A stretch of DNA of 64,000 bases. Source: Pseudomonadota bacterium. Its GTDB lineage: Bacteria; Pseudomonadota; Alphaproteobacteria; Rhizobiales; Devosiaceae. Numbering within the stretch: position 1 is the stretch's first letter; each line of letters opens with the position of its first letter. Shown here one piece after another: positions 8,257 to 17,373 of the stretch. The position numbers were made by a program, and so were the translations under genes. The stretch is taken from assembly GCA_023388175.1 (NCBI GenBank), contig JAEWGT010000011.1, positions 496,001 through 560,000 on the forward strand. The letters are read 5' to 3'. A model generated the notes under the pieces. The model did not search any database. It was not told the DNA's origin and saw nothing but the letters and a program-made list of their open reading frames with translations.

Positions 8257-9633
8257 TTGACCAGCCTGGATGTGAATGACCAGAAGCGTCCGGGGCGACA
8301 GGCGGACGGGCCAAAGGGCCTGCCCGTCATTGGCCACCTGCTCGAAATGAGCCGGGACACTCTCGGCTTTTTCGAGCGCAGTGCCCGCCAGTACGGTGAC
8401 ATGACTGCCATTCAGGTTGGCGGCTTTCCGGCGGTGATCGTCAATCATCCCGATCTCATCGAACAGGTTCTGGTCAAGCAGAACGAGCATTTTACCAAGA
8501 ACAGGGTGTTCTGGCGGCAGTTGGAAGCCCTTATGGGCAACGGGCTGTTCGTGGCCGAGGACGCCGAATGGCAGCGCCAGCGCAAGCTGGCTGCGCCCGC
8601 CTTCGCCACCATTCCTCTGGCCTCTTATGGGCCGCATATGGTCGAGCTCACCGAGCGCAAGCTGGCGCGCTGGAAGCATGGCCAGGATATCGACATGCAC
8701 CGCGAGATGATGTCGCTGGGCCTGGAAATCGCCGCCAGAACGCTGCTGGACGCCGATGTGAGCGATGACCTTGAGGCCATGGAACAGGCTGCCTACTGGG
8801 TCATCGACGAAGTGGCGGCGCGCTTCGCCCGACCGCTCGTCGTGCCCGATTGGGTGCCGCTGCCGGGGCACCGGCGCTATCTGAAGGGCATCGCCCATCT
8901 CGAGCGCATGGTCTATCGCGTCATTGCCGAAAACCGTACCGGCAAGAATGCCTCGGCGGGCTTTTTGTCATTGCTGATGTCGGCACGCGACGACGAAGGC
9001 AGGCCGATGACCGACAAGGCCCTGCGCGACCAGATCTGCAACATGCTGCTGGCGGGCTACGAAACCTCGGCCCTCAGCATGGCCTACGGTTTTCACCTGC
9101 TCGGGCAGCACCGCGATATCCAGGCCGCCATCGCCGAAGAGGTGGAGCGCGTGGCCCCCGGCCGGCCGGTGACGCCCGATGACTTGCCCAGTCTCAAACT
9201 CACCGAACATGCCGTCATCGAAATGCTGCGCCTGATCCCGCCGGGCTGGGCCATTGGCCGCGAAGCCCGCAGCGACGTGCGGATCGGCGACTACGAGATC
9301 AAGAAGGGGACCACGGTCATCCTCAGCCCGTGGATCACCCAGCGCGATCCGCGCTATTTCGACGATCCGCTGGAATTCAGGCCCGAGCGCTGGGCGGGCG
9401 ATTTTCGGCGCACGCTGCCGCGCTTTGCCTATTTCCCCTTCGGTGGGGGCCCTAGAATTTGCATCGGCAACCGCTTCGCCATGATGGAGGCCATGCTGCT
9501 TCTGGCTACCATCGCCCGGCGGTTTGACGTTGAACGGCTTGCCGAAAGGCCGGTCAATTTCCTGCCCTCGGTTACCTTGCGCCCCGTCGGCGGGATCTGG
9601 GTTCGGCTGCACGAGCGAAATCCGGCTCGCTGA
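8257..9633 (+). CDS. Cytochrome P450
   Basis: A 458-residue soluble bacterial P450. The I-helix oxygen-activation motif is AGYETS, the ExxR motif is EMLR, the PERF-like region is FRPERW and the haem ligand loop is FGGGPRICIGNRFA with the axial cysteine. No reductase domain is fused, so it needs separate redox partners, and none is encoded nearby. The start is uncertain: TTG at 8257 or GTG at 8272, neither with a strong ribosome binding site. The substrate is unknown; the AGxET I-helix resembles the CYP4/CYP102-like branch. Its 3' end overlaps the convergent hydrolase gene by 62 bp. Confidence 0.9.
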   Translation: MTSLDVNDQKRPGRQADGPKGLPVIGHLLEMSRDTLGFFERSARQYGDMTAIQVGGFPAVIVNHPDLIEQVLVKQNEHFTKNRVFWRQLEALMGNGLFVAEDAEWQRQRKLAAPAFATIPLASYGPHMVELTERKLARWKHGQDIDMHREMMSLGLEIAARTLLDADVSDDLEAMEQAAYWVIDEVAARFARPLVVPDWVPLPGHRRYLKGIAHLERMVYRVIAENRTGKNASAGFLSLLMSARDDEGRPMTDKALRDQICNMLLAGYETSALSMAYGFHLLGQHRDIQAAIAEEVERVAPGRPVTPDDLPSLKLTEHAVIEMLRLIPPGWAIGREARSDVRIGDYEIKKGTTVILSPWITQRDPRYFDDPLEFRPERWAGDFRRTLPRFAYFPFGGGPRICIGNRFAMMEAMLLLATIARRFDVERLAERPVNFLPSVTLRPVGGIWVRLHERNPAR

Positions 9634-10492
9634 CCGCTGGCTTTTCGAGTTGATAGGGTCCGGGAAAACCGACAGCCATCTCGCTGGCAAAGCGGTGCAG
9701 GATTTCATTGAAGCGGTCGGGCCGAGACAGGAAAGGCGCATGCCCCGCGTCCAGGATGGCGTGCGAGCGCTGCTCCCAGAGATTGGCATAGCGCAGCGTC
9801 TTCAGATACCTGACACGCAATATGGGGTCGAGGTCGCCATTAATAAGCGCCAGCGGAACAGGCGAGCTTGCCGCCAGCCGCTTCTGATCGGAAATACCGC
9901 CGCTCAGCAGGCTCTTCGATGTCTCCGGCCGCATCCGACCGTCGGCGCGCAGGATAGCGGCAAAATGCAACCCGTCAGCCTCCGAGCCGTAGCACAGCTT
10001 CTGCCATCTCTCTGCATCGCGCGTAGTGAAGTGCGGCTTGCGGGCCAGCAACATGTCCGGATGGACATGAAAAGCGCGGACCATGGCCAGCCTGCCTCGT
10101 CCCAGCGGCGGCGCGCCCACACTGGCGACGCCGGCCAGCCGCTCGGGAAACCTTGCCATCATTTCCATGGCGATATGGCCACCCAAAGACCAGCCGACCA
10201 CCAGAGCGCGCGGCAGGCGGAGATAATTCATCACGTCCAGCGTGGTCTCGGTCAGCGCGCGGATCGAATAGCTTTTTTGGGGATCGGCGGCATCGTCGGA
10301 TGCGCCGTGGCCGGGCAGGTCAAAGGCGATAAGACGGAATTTGCCGAGGAGCGGCTCTGCAAACTGATGCTCGAAAACTTCCTTGCTGCCGCAAACGCCA
10401 TGCACGAAAACAATAGGCAAGCCGCTGCCGCCGCTGTCGCGATACCCGATGCGGCCGCTGTCGAGGCGCATGATGGGGCAGGGGGCAGTCAT
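9572..10492 (-). CDS. Alpha/beta-fold hydrolase
   Basis: A 306-residue hydrolase. The oxyanion-side motif is VFVHGVCGS and the nucleophile elbow is GWSLGG with Ser102. The acid is probably the Asp in INGDLDPI, and the histidine is in LDAGHAPF. The pattern is that of BioH/MhpC-like esterases and C-C hydrolases, with no reliable substrate call. It is transcribed towards the P450 gene and the two coding regions overlap by 62 bp, so the C-terminal tail (rich in Arg) is read against P450 codons. The start ATG is at 10492; a second in-frame ATG at 10471 is possible. Confidence 0.86.
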   Translation of the reverse strand: MTAPCPIMRLDSGRIGYRDSGGSGLPIVFVHGVCGSKEVFEHQFAEPLLGKFRLIAFDLPGHGASDDAADPQKSYSIRALTETTLDVMNYLRLPRALVVGWSLGGHIAMEMMARFPERLAGVASVGAPPLGRGRLAMVRAFHVHPDMLLARKPHFTTRDAERWQKLCYGSEADGLHFAAILRADGRMRPETSKSLLSGGISDQKRLAASSPVPLALINGDLDPILRVRYLKTLRYANLWEQRSHAILDAGHAPFLSRPDRFNEILHRFASEMAVGFPGPYQLEKPAVSEPDFARAAEPRSRRRGAR

Positions 10493-10611
10493 GACAATAT
10501 ACTCCGAACAAGGAGCCTATTGTGGAGCAAATCTGTATAGGAGAGGTTTCCGGGGGCGGTTAAGATATTGTAGATTGCGAATAGGTTGGCGTGTTGCGGG
10601 GGGCAAGACGG

Positions 10612-11160
10612 ATGGAATTGGTTTTCGACGGACTGGTCACACTTGTCGCCGGCGCGGTGGTCGGCGCCTATATCTGGTCAGTGCGCCATCACTTCGTTTC
10701 CGAGGCCATGCCGTCTGGCGCGCGGGTGATCGCAGCGGCGGTGACCACCTCGACAATCGTCATGCTGGCCCTGACCTGGTTCATCGATCAGCCCATTGCG
10801 GCGCAGTCTGTTGGTCTGGCTGTCCAGTTGTTCAGCGTGGCGATCTTTTATGCCGCGATCCTTGCGTCGCGTCAGGCCCGGCTGCGCTTCGTCTTCGATC
10901 CGGCCCATCCACATTCGCTGTTGCAGGACGGGCCCTATGGAATGGTCCGCCACCCGTTCTATGTGTCCTATTCGATCTTCTGGTTCGGCTGGGCCGTGGC
11001 GACCTGGTCGCTTCTTGCTGCGCCCCTCGTGATCCTGCTCGTATGGCTCTACATCAAGGCAGCGCGTCTGGAAGAAAGCAATTTCGACGCCTCGCCCCTC
11101 TCTGCCGACTATGCGGCCTACAAGGCCAGGACGGGCTTTTTCCTGCCTAAGCTGGGCTGA
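10612..11160 (+). CDS. Isoprenylcysteine-methyltransferase-like membrane protein
   Basis: A 182-residue integral membrane protein with about five hydrophobic segments. The conserved C-terminal signature GPYGMVRHPFYVSY (RHPxY) followed by an E-E-x-x-F block is typical of the ICMT/phospholipid-methyltransferase family. Members transfer a methyl group from SAM to lipid or prenyl-cysteine acceptors; the bacterial acceptors are largely unknown. ATG at 10612 is preferred to GTG at 10591 because MELVFDG begins the first membrane segment. It ends in a shared terminator with the convergent RND operon. Confidence 0.82.
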   Translation: MELVFDGLVTLVAGAVVGAYIWSVRHHFVSEAMPSGARVIAAAVTTSTIVMLALTWFIDQPIAAQSVGLAVQLFSVAIFYAAILASRQARLRFVFDPAHPHSLLQDGPYGMVRHPFYVSYSIFWFGWAVATWSLLAAPLVILLVWLYIKAARLEESNFDASPLSADYAAYKARTGFFLPKLG

Positions 11161-11172
11161 CTGCCGAATAGC

Positions 11173-11201
11173 AAAAGGGCCCGCATCGCTGCGAGCCCTT
11201 T
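11173..11201. terminator. Bidirectional terminator between convergent units
   Basis: AAAAGGGC at 11173-11180 pairs with GCCCTTT at 11195-11201, and an inner CGCA/TGCG pair extends the stem. A-rich and T-rich flanks on the two sides let it act for the methyltransferase-like gene on the plus strand and for the RND operon on the minus strand. Confidence 0.75.
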
Positions 11202-11221
11202 GATCTGCAGGCGGCTGACGT

Positions 11222-14200
11222 TTACTCCGCCGCGTCTCTTCGGCTGACCACCGTGACGCCATTGGCTTCTTTCTCGGTCAGCCCGACATCCTTGGAAACG
11301 ACATAGCGCCGGGCGCTGTCTTCGCCCTCCGGAACTTCCACCGCCATGCCGTCAAATCCGGCGGGCGCAGCCACTGCCTGCCCGCGGCGGAAGGGGCTGG
11401 CAATCCAGCCGCCCAGTGACGCGAAGATGGCGCCGAGCCACTTGAACTGCTTCCACATCACCGTAGGGGCGGTGATCATGACCGGCACCATGACCAGCGT
11501 CAGCGCGGTGGAGAAGAACAGGCCCGAGACCAAAGCCGCCGATAGGTGGACGAACCACGATCCGGCAAGGCCGCCGACGACGATCTCGCGGCGGATGAAG
11601 TCGAACTCGACATTCGCCCACATCGGGATAACGCCCAGAGCCGTCAGGAACGCCGTCAGCAGCACCGGCCGCACGCGCTGGCTGACGGTCAGCAACATGG
11701 CCTTCACCGCCTCGACATTCTGGTGGCGATGATAGTCGTTATAGGTGTCGATCAGCACGATGCCGTTCTTCACCACGATACCTGCCAGTGCCACGATGCC
11801 GAGCCCTGTCATGATCGCAGAGAAGCTCATCCCCGTCACCAGCATGCCCAGCAGCACGCCGGCCACCGACATGATCACGGTCGAGAGCGTCACCATCACC
11901 TGGTAGAAGCTGTTATATTCGAGCAGCAGGATGAAGAAGATCAGCGCCATGGCCATCAGCATGGCCTGCCCGATAAAGGCATTGGCATCGCCCATCTGTT
12001 CCTCGGCGCCACCGAACTCCACGCTGACACTCTGCGGGAAATTCTGCTCCGCTATCCAGGTCTGCAACTCCTGCACCTTGTTGGCGGCATAGACGCCTTC
12101 GGGCAGGTTTGTCAGTCCCGCGGCAACGGCCATCGTATAGACCTGATTGCGCCGCTGGATGCTGGCCACCTTGGGAACGGCATTGCGCTGAATGAAATTC
12201 GACACCGGCACCAGGCCTTCGGCGGTGGCGATGCGCATGGAATCCAGCGCGTCGAATGTGCGCTCGTCCTGCGGTAGCCGGACACGAATATCCAGTTCGT
12301 CGCCTGTCGTCGCATCCCGATAGGTGCCCAGTTTTACGCCCGAGGTGATGAGCTGGACATAAGGGGCCAGTTCACGCACGCCGATGCCATACCGGCCGGC
12401 TTCCGCACGGTCGATGGTGACCTGCCAGTCAATGCCGGGGGAGGGACGGCCATCTTCGATGTCCACCGCTTCCGGCCAGCTTTCCAGATGGTTGCGGATC
12501 GCCGTGACGACCGGCACGAGGTCATCGTAATTGTTGCTTTCCACGCGAAGGTTGATGTCCTTGCCAGCCGGCGGGCCGCTTTCGGCAGCCAGAAGCTGGA
12601 TATCGAGACCGGCGAAGCCGGAAACGCGCTCGCGGATATCGGCAAAGATTTCAGACGCTGGCACACGATGGTTCCAGTTCATGAACTGCAACTGGAAATT
12701 GCCGATCGTGTCAGGCGGCGTGGTGCTGAATGAGCCGGTCGAGCCGAACTGCATGATCACGTCCTGAATGCCGTTGACCTGCAGCAATTCGCTCTCGATC
12801 TCCACCATCATGTCGCGGATTTCTTCAGGCGAGTAATTGCCCCGGCCCACCACTGCAACAGTAGCAAATTCCGGTTCGGAAGCCGGGAAGGCCTCCGTGC
12901 CCGTCGGGTTCATCGCATAGGCGACGAAGATCGTGGCGATAAGTCCGAATCCGACTGCGAGCGTGGGCAGCGGCCAGTGCAACAGCTTGTCCATGATGCG
13001 CACATAGATGCCCGTCAGCCCGGTCACCTTGGAGGTCTCGAACTTGTCGGGATACATCACGATATCGGCTTTCTCCTTCTCCTTCTGGTCCACATGGGTG
13101 GACGCGATGATCGAGCCGATAACGGGCATGAAGATCAGCGCGGAGATGAAGGAGGCGACCATGACGATGATCACGATCATCGGCAGATAGCTCATGAACT
13201 TGCCGATAATGCCTGGCCAGAACAGCAAGGGCACAAAGGCGCCGAGCGTCGTCGCGGTCGCGCCGACAACCGGCACGAACATTTTGCGCATGGCCATGAT
13301 GAAGGCTTCCTTCTTCGGAACGCCTTCCTGCAGTTTTCGTTCGGCATATTCGACGACCACCACCGGGTCGTCCACCAGCACGCCCACCGCGATCACCAGC
13401 CCGAACATGACCATCATGTTGATCGTCATGCCCATCATGCTGGCGACGAGGAAGGCCATCATGAACGAGAGCGGGATAGAGAGCCCGATCATCAGCGCGG
13501 GCCGCACGCCAAGCGTGGCGATACAGGTAATCAGAACCAGCGCCACGGCGGTCAGGACTGCGGCTTCCAGCGAGCGGAACAGCGCCGTGGTCGTTTCGGC
13601 CTGATCGAGGAAGAAAGAATAGCTGACGCCCGCGGGCCAATCCTTGGCTGCTTCTGCTGTCACCGCGCGGACCTTGTCGGAGACGTCGATGATGTTGGTG
13701 CCGAGCTTCTTGCTGACGCCAAGGATCAGGGCAGGGGAGCCGTTGACCTGGGTATATTCGGTCGCGTCTGCGAGCGAACGGGTAATGGAGGCGACCTGCC
13801 CGAAGGTGACGATGGTGTTGCCATCGGTCTTGAGCGGCAGGTTGTAGATGTCCTCTGCCGTGGTGATCAGGCCGGGCACCTCGATATTGAATGAGCCCTG
13901 TCCGGTGTTGAGCGTGCCGCCAGCAACCACCATGTTGTTGCGCGCCAGCGCGTCGAACAACTGGTTGGCGGTCAGGCCATAGGCCTCAAGCCGCAACAGG
14001 TCCACGCGGACCTCCAATTGCTCCTGACGGGCACCGGACAATGTGGCTTCGCGGACTTCGCCAATGCTTTCAATGGCATCCTGCAATTGCTCGGCGCGGC
14101 GAACCAGCTCCTTCTCGGGGGCAGAGCCATAGACGGCCACGGAGATGATCGGCATGCCGACGAGATCGATTTCGTGAACGCTGGGATCATTGGCGTCCGT

Positions 14201-14563
14201 GGGCAGCTTTGCCTTGACCGCATCCATGCGGGCGCGCGTATCCTGGAGCGCCTGATCCTTGTCGGTATTGATGTCGAATTCGAGGAACACCGAGGCATGG
14301 CCGGTGGTCGATGTCGAGCTGATATTCTGCAGCCCCGGCAGGTTGGCGAGTTCTTCCTCGGCCGGCTTGGCCAGCAGGTTTTCCGCATCGCGCGGCGACA
14401 CGCCTGACTGGCTTATCGACACGTAGAGATAGGGCACGTCGATGGCCGGGAAACTTTCCTTCGGCATCGACGAATAGGCGCTGGCGCCCGCCACCAGTAT
14501 GAGCACCATGACCGTCAGGACAACGCGCGGCATCCTGAGGATTTTTTCGATGAAATCGAGCAT
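11222..14563 (-). CDS. RND-family efflux pump inner-membrane subunit
   Basis: A 1113-residue proton-driven RND transporter of the HAE type. The N-terminal helix is followed by the periplasmic porter start FPAIDVPYLYVSISQSGVSP. A cluster of membrane helices near residues 335-540 includes the GVLVDDPVVVVEYAERKL stretch with the paired acidic residues of helix 4. A second porter half and a second helix bundle (about 855-1045) follow. A hydrophilic tail of about 50 residues follows the last helix. It lies 11 bp after the adaptor gene, so the pair forms one pump. No outer-membrane channel gene is present here, so a shared TolC-like protein must be encoded elsewhere. Substrates are unknown. Confidence 0.93.
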   Translation of the reverse strand: MLDFIEKILRMPRVVLTVMVLILVAGASAYSSMPKESFPAIDVPYLYVSISQSGVSPRDAENLLAKPAEEELANLPGLQNISSTSTTGHASVFLEFDINTDKDQALQDTRARMDAVKAKLPTDANDPSVHEIDLVGMPIISVAVYGSAPEKELVRRAEQLQDAIESIGEVREATLSGARQEQLEVRVDLLRLEAYGLTANQLFDALARNNMVVAGGTLNTGQGSFNIEVPGLITTAEDIYNLPLKTDGNTIVTFGQVASITRSLADATEYTQVNGSPALILGVSKKLGTNIIDVSDKVRAVTAEAAKDWPAGVSYSFFLDQAETTTALFRSLEAAVLTAVALVLITCIATLGVRPALMIGLSIPLSFMMAFLVASMMGMTINMMVMFGLVIAVGVLVDDPVVVVEYAERKLQEGVPKKEAFIMAMRKMFVPVVGATATTLGAFVPLLFWPGIIGKFMSYLPMIVIIVMVASFISALIFMPVIGSIIASTHVDQKEKEKADIVMYPDKFETSKVTGLTGIYVRIMDKLLHWPLPTLAVGFGLIATIFVAYAMNPTGTEAFPASEPEFATVAVVGRGNYSPEEIRDMMVEIESELLQVNGIQDVIMQFGSTGSFSTTPPDTIGNFQLQFMNWNHRVPASEIFADIRERVSGFAGLDIQLLAAESGPPAGKDINLRVESNNYDDLVPVVTAIRNHLESWPEAVDIEDGRPSPGIDWQVTIDRAEAGRYGIGVRELAPYVQLITSGVKLGTYRDATTGDELDIRVRLPQDERTFDALDSMRIATAEGLVPVSNFIQRNAVPKVASIQRRNQVYTMAVAAGLTNLPEGVYAANKVQELQTWIAEQNFPQSVSVEFGGAEEQMGDANAFIGQAMLMAMALIFFILLLEYNSFYQVMVTLSTVIMSVAGVLLGMLVTGMSFSAIMTGLGIVALAGIVVKNGIVLIDTYNDYHRHQNVEAVKAMLLTVSQRVRPVLLTAFLTALGVIPMWANVEFDFIRREIVVGGLAGSWFVHLSAALVSGLFFSTALTLVMVPVMITAPTVMWKQFKWLGAIFASLGGWIASPFRRGQAVAAPAGFDGMAVEVPEGEDSARRYVVSKDVGLTEKEANGVTVVSRRDAAE

Positions 14564-14574
14564 CGCCGGCGCCT

Positions 14575-15798
14575 TTAGCTGGAGGTGGTTTCGGTGTCGG
14601 TCGGGGCCGCGCTGGCCTCGACCTTCTGGCCGGTGGAGACGTTTTCCTGGCCGATCGTGATAATCTCGGCGGCCACTGGGAGGCCGGTGACCCAGACGCC
14701 CTGGCGCGTGTCGCTGACAATGGTAATCGGGTAGAAGGCGACAATGCCATCTTCCACCGTGCGCACGCCCAGAACGCCGTCATCATCCAGCGTCATCACC
14801 GATTGCGGCAGCAGGTGGCCCGGGGCGGTCCCGATGTCGACGATGGCTTCAGCCGTCACGCCATCACGAATGGCGTAGTCGTCATTGGGAATTTCGATCT
14901 CAGCGCGGAATGCACGGGTCGCATTGTCGGCGACAGCGGAAATATAGGTCACCTTGCCATCGACATCCTGGCCGGTGACCGTCTTGATCTTGGCGTCCAG
15001 GCCAATCCGCGCAAGGCCGATGTGCGCCTCGGGGACCATGCCGGTGAAGACGATCGGGTTCAGTTGGACGATGGTTGCGCAAGGCGCTCCGGCATTCAGC
15101 ATGGAGCCGGCAACAGCCAGCGGGTCCTGCACGAGGCCGGAAACCTTGGCCTTGATTTCAGTGCGGTCGAGTTCTGCCTGCGCGTTGTCGAGACCAGCCT
15201 GTGCCTGGGCGAGCGCGACTTCAACCGAATTGGCAGAATTCGGCGCGGCAAGTCCCCGCTCGCGCAGATCGGCATTGGTATCAAATGCGAGCTGTGCCTG
15301 CGCCAGTGCGGCGCGGGCCTGCGCCACCCCGGCAGCGCGTGTGCCCTGGTCAAGGGTGCAAAGAAGATCGCCTGCCTCGACGCGCTGGCCCTTGGTGACG
15401 TGGACGACATCCACTGTTCCAGCAGTTTCGGCCACGGCGGTCACGCTGGCCTTGGCCTCGGTGCGGCCGCGCAGCGGCACTTCGATGGGCATGGGCTGGG
15501 CGATGAACAGCTTGGTGCGCACGCTTTGCAGCGGTGCGGATGCGCCCGTCGTGGTTTCGTTGCGCTGGGCGATAGTCAAGGTGGGGTCGACGGCTGGCGC
15601 ATGATGCTCGGCCAGCAGGCCGGCATCGCCCAGTGCATTGGCGATGGGACCGTGATCCTCGCCTTCAACCAGTGAAATCAGCGCCCGTTCACCATTGCCG
15701 GGGCCCTGTCCGCCCTGCACCAGAGTACCGGTCATGAACCAGGCGGCCGCCAGCAGAAGGATTGCAAAGGCCAGGCCATAGGAAAACACTGCACGCAT
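14575..15798 (-). CDS. RND efflux periplasmic adaptor (membrane fusion protein)
   Basis: A 407-residue adaptor. An N-terminal membrane anchor (about residues 5-25) is followed by the lipoyl-like half motif AGTVDVVHVTKGQRVEAGDLL. A short coiled-coil hairpin rich in AQARAALAQAQ comes next, then the second lipoyl half (KAKVSGLVQDPL) and beta-barrel domains. It bridges the RND pump to an outer-membrane channel. About 100 residues between the anchor and the lipoyl domain are unusual and low in family similarity. It sits 15 bp after padR and 11 bp before the pump gene. Confidence 0.9.
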   Translation of the reverse strand: MRAVFSYGLAFAILLLAAAWFMTGTLVQGGQGPGNGERALISLVEGEDHGPIANALGDAGLLAEHHAPAVDPTLTIAQRNETTTGASAPLQSVRTKLFIAQPMPIEVPLRGRTEAKASVTAVAETAGTVDVVHVTKGQRVEAGDLLCTLDQGTRAAGVAQARAALAQAQLAFDTNADLRERGLAAPNSANSVEVALAQAQAGLDNAQAELDRTEIKAKVSGLVQDPLAVAGSMLNAGAPCATIVQLNPIVFTGMVPEAHIGLARIGLDAKIKTVTGQDVDGKVTYISAVADNATRAFRAEIEIPNDDYAIRDGVTAEAIVDIGTAPGHLLPQSVMTLDDDGVLGVRTVEDGIVAFYPITIVSDTRQGVWVTGLPVAAEIITIGQENVSTGQKVEASAAPTDTETTSS

Positions 15799-15813
15799 CT
15801 AGATTTTTGCCCC

Positions 15814-16362
15814 TTATTCCGCCGCGTCCTGGCGTGGCTCTGCTCGCGCCATTGTGATCAGTTCGTGCATATGGGTGCGAAAATGCTGTTCCGCAACCTC
15901 CAGCACGGCACGGCCATAATCGATGACCCACTTGTCAGCGGGATTGCACTCATACTTGCCGGCGGCATCTTCAAGTCGCTTCCGACCATCCACGCTGCGG
16001 CTCAGAAATTCATTGCAGCGCTGCTCCACCAGGGCGCGCGGCAGGATATGCGCAAACCGCGCAAACAGCAGAAAAGGGCTGCGGAACATGTCCTCGCCCA
16101 GCGGTTCTGCCAATTGTTCCGCAAAGACATCCCGGCCCGCGTCGGTGATCGAATAGACTTTGCGCGCCGGTTTGCCCTCTTGCTGCTCTGTCCGGCTGGT
16201 TACGAGGCCATCTTCTTCAAGCTTGGCCAGCGCGGGATAGATCGAGCCATAGCTGGCCTCTACGAAATAAGCGAACTGCTCATCCGTGCACATTTTGCGA
16301 ATGTCGTAGCCACTTGCGTCCTCGTTATAGAGGATCGACAGGCAAAGCGTTCTGACGTTCAT
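15814..16362 (-). CDS. PadR-family transcriptional regulator
   Basis: A 182-residue PadR protein and the first gene of the efflux operon. The winged helix is at the N-terminus (LCLSILYNEDASGYDI, then EASYGSIYPALAKLEEDGLV and the wing KVYSITDAG). A C-terminal helical dimerisation domain of the Vir_act_alpha_C type follows. PadR proteins usually repress and respond to small aromatic or drug-like ligands. It probably represses itself and the pump through the repeat at 16393-16415. Confidence 0.9.
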   Translation of the reverse strand: MNVRTLCLSILYNEDASGYDIRKMCTDEQFAYFVEASYGSIYPALAKLEEDGLVTSRTEQQEGKPARKVYSITDAGRDVFAEQLAEPLGEDMFRSPFLLFARFAHILPRALVEQRCNEFLSRSVDGRKRLEDAAGKYECNPADKWVIDYGRAVLEVAEQHFRTHMHELITMARAEPRQDAAE

Positions 16363-16392
16363 TGACCGTTCCTGCGGGCATATGATGGCTCG

Positions 16393-16415
16393 ATATATGT
16401 TCGGCCTATATATGT
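16393..16415 (-). promoter_or_regulatory. Candidate PadR operator
   Basis: Two exact copies of ATATATGT, at 16393-16400 and 16408-16415, lie 31-53 bp upstream of the padR start and are spaced 15 bp start to start. AT-rich repeats stand out in this GC-rich DNA and resemble known PadR sites in type and position. Confidence 0.6.
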
Positions 16416-16551
16416 GGGGCCGGAATATCGCAAGCTATATGAGGACTGGAAACGTGCAGATCAGTTAAGCGCTGGTTGCAGAGCCCAAAGCTAGAGCGCT
16501 TCGCGCCGGCGAGGCAGCCGCTTTCGTGCAATGCAGGTGCGACATATGCAC

Positions 16552-17373
16552 CTAGCCCAGCAGGTTCCGCATTTCTGCTGCCGCTTTCTGCGCCAGCTCC
16601 GGACTGGCGGCGGCCACGAAATAGGGATTGAGAAACTTCAAGTCACCCTTGCCATAGTGCATTGGCGCGCCATCCAGCGTCACAACGGCGCCGCCTGCCG
16701 CTTCAAGCACAGCCTGTCCGGCGGCGGTATCCCATTCGCAGGTCGGGGTAAAGCGGGGGTAAAGCTGGGCATCGCCCCGCGCCAGCAGGCAGAATTTCAG
16801 CGACGAACCGACGGAGACGTCGCTTTCGACATCCAGTGTCTGGCAGAGCTGCTCCAGGGCTGCGTGACCATGGCTGCGGCTGGCCACGATGCGCAGGCGG
16901 GGCAGAAAGCTGACACGGATCGCCCTCCGCTCGGTGACGATTCCATCCACGACCCGAGCGCTCCAGGCGCCAGAACTGTCGCCGACAAACAATTCGCCTG
17001 TTGCCGGCGCCAGTACCACGCCCATCACGGGGCGGCCATGCTCCACCAGCCCGATATTGACGGTGAATTCGCCGTTGCGCTTGATGAATTCCTTGGTGCC
17101 ATCGAGCGGATCGACCACGAAATAGCGTTCACCCAGCACGGGGATGATTCCAGCGGCGACACTTTCTTCGCCCAGCACCGGCAGGCCGCTTGCCCGCAGA
17201 TGCTCGATGATCACCGCCTCGGCGGCCGCATCGGCCTCCGTTACCGGCGAACCGTCGCTCTTGGTGACGACATGAATGGGCCGGTGATAGACCGCACAGA
17301 TCACCTCGGCGGCGGCGATTGCAGCGTCAACGGCAAGATCGGTCAGCGAGAAGGCAGGGGCGGTCATGGTCAT
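16552..17373 (-). CDS. cysQ: 3'(2'),5'-bisphosphate nucleotidase (CysQ type)
   Basis: A 273-residue inositol-monophosphatase-fold enzyme, predicted to hydrolyse 3'-phosphoadenosine 5'-phosphate to AMP. Metal and catalytic motifs are GEES (residue ~68), DPLDGTKEFIKRNGEF and the later CEWDTAAGQAVLEAAGG. The GTKEF form of the motif marks the CysQ group rather than ordinary inositol monophosphatase. The start ATG overlaps the nadC stop as ATGA, so the two are co-translated. A second in-frame ATG at 17367 is an alternative start. Confidence 0.88.
   Translation of the reverse strand: MTMTAPAFSLTDLAVDAAIAAAEVICAVYHRPIHVVTKSDGSPVTEADAAAEAVIIEHLRASGLPVLGEESVAAGIIPVLGERYFVVDPLDGTKEFIKRNGEFTVNIGLVEHGRPVMGVVLAPATGELFVGDSSGAWSARVVDGIVTERRAIRVSFLPRLRIVASRSHGHAALEQLCQTLDVESDVSVGSSLKFCLLARGDAQLYPRFTPTCEWDTAAGQAVLEAAGGAVVTLDGAPMHYGKGDLKFLNPYFVAAASPELAQKAAAEMRNLLG

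Noticed and set aside
9524..10540. 338-residue open frame on the plus strand
   Set aside because: Antisense to the alpha/beta hydrolase, whose GWSLGG and HG motifs are clear on the other strand.
11546..12277. Plus-strand open frame of 243 residues rich in His, Gln and Arg
   Set aside because: A high-GC shadow inside the RND pump gene on the opposite strand.
16535..16553. AGGTGC/GCACCT hairpin at the cysQ 3' end
   Set aside because: Only 6 bp, overlaps the stop codon, and lacks a T-tract, so too weak to call a terminator.
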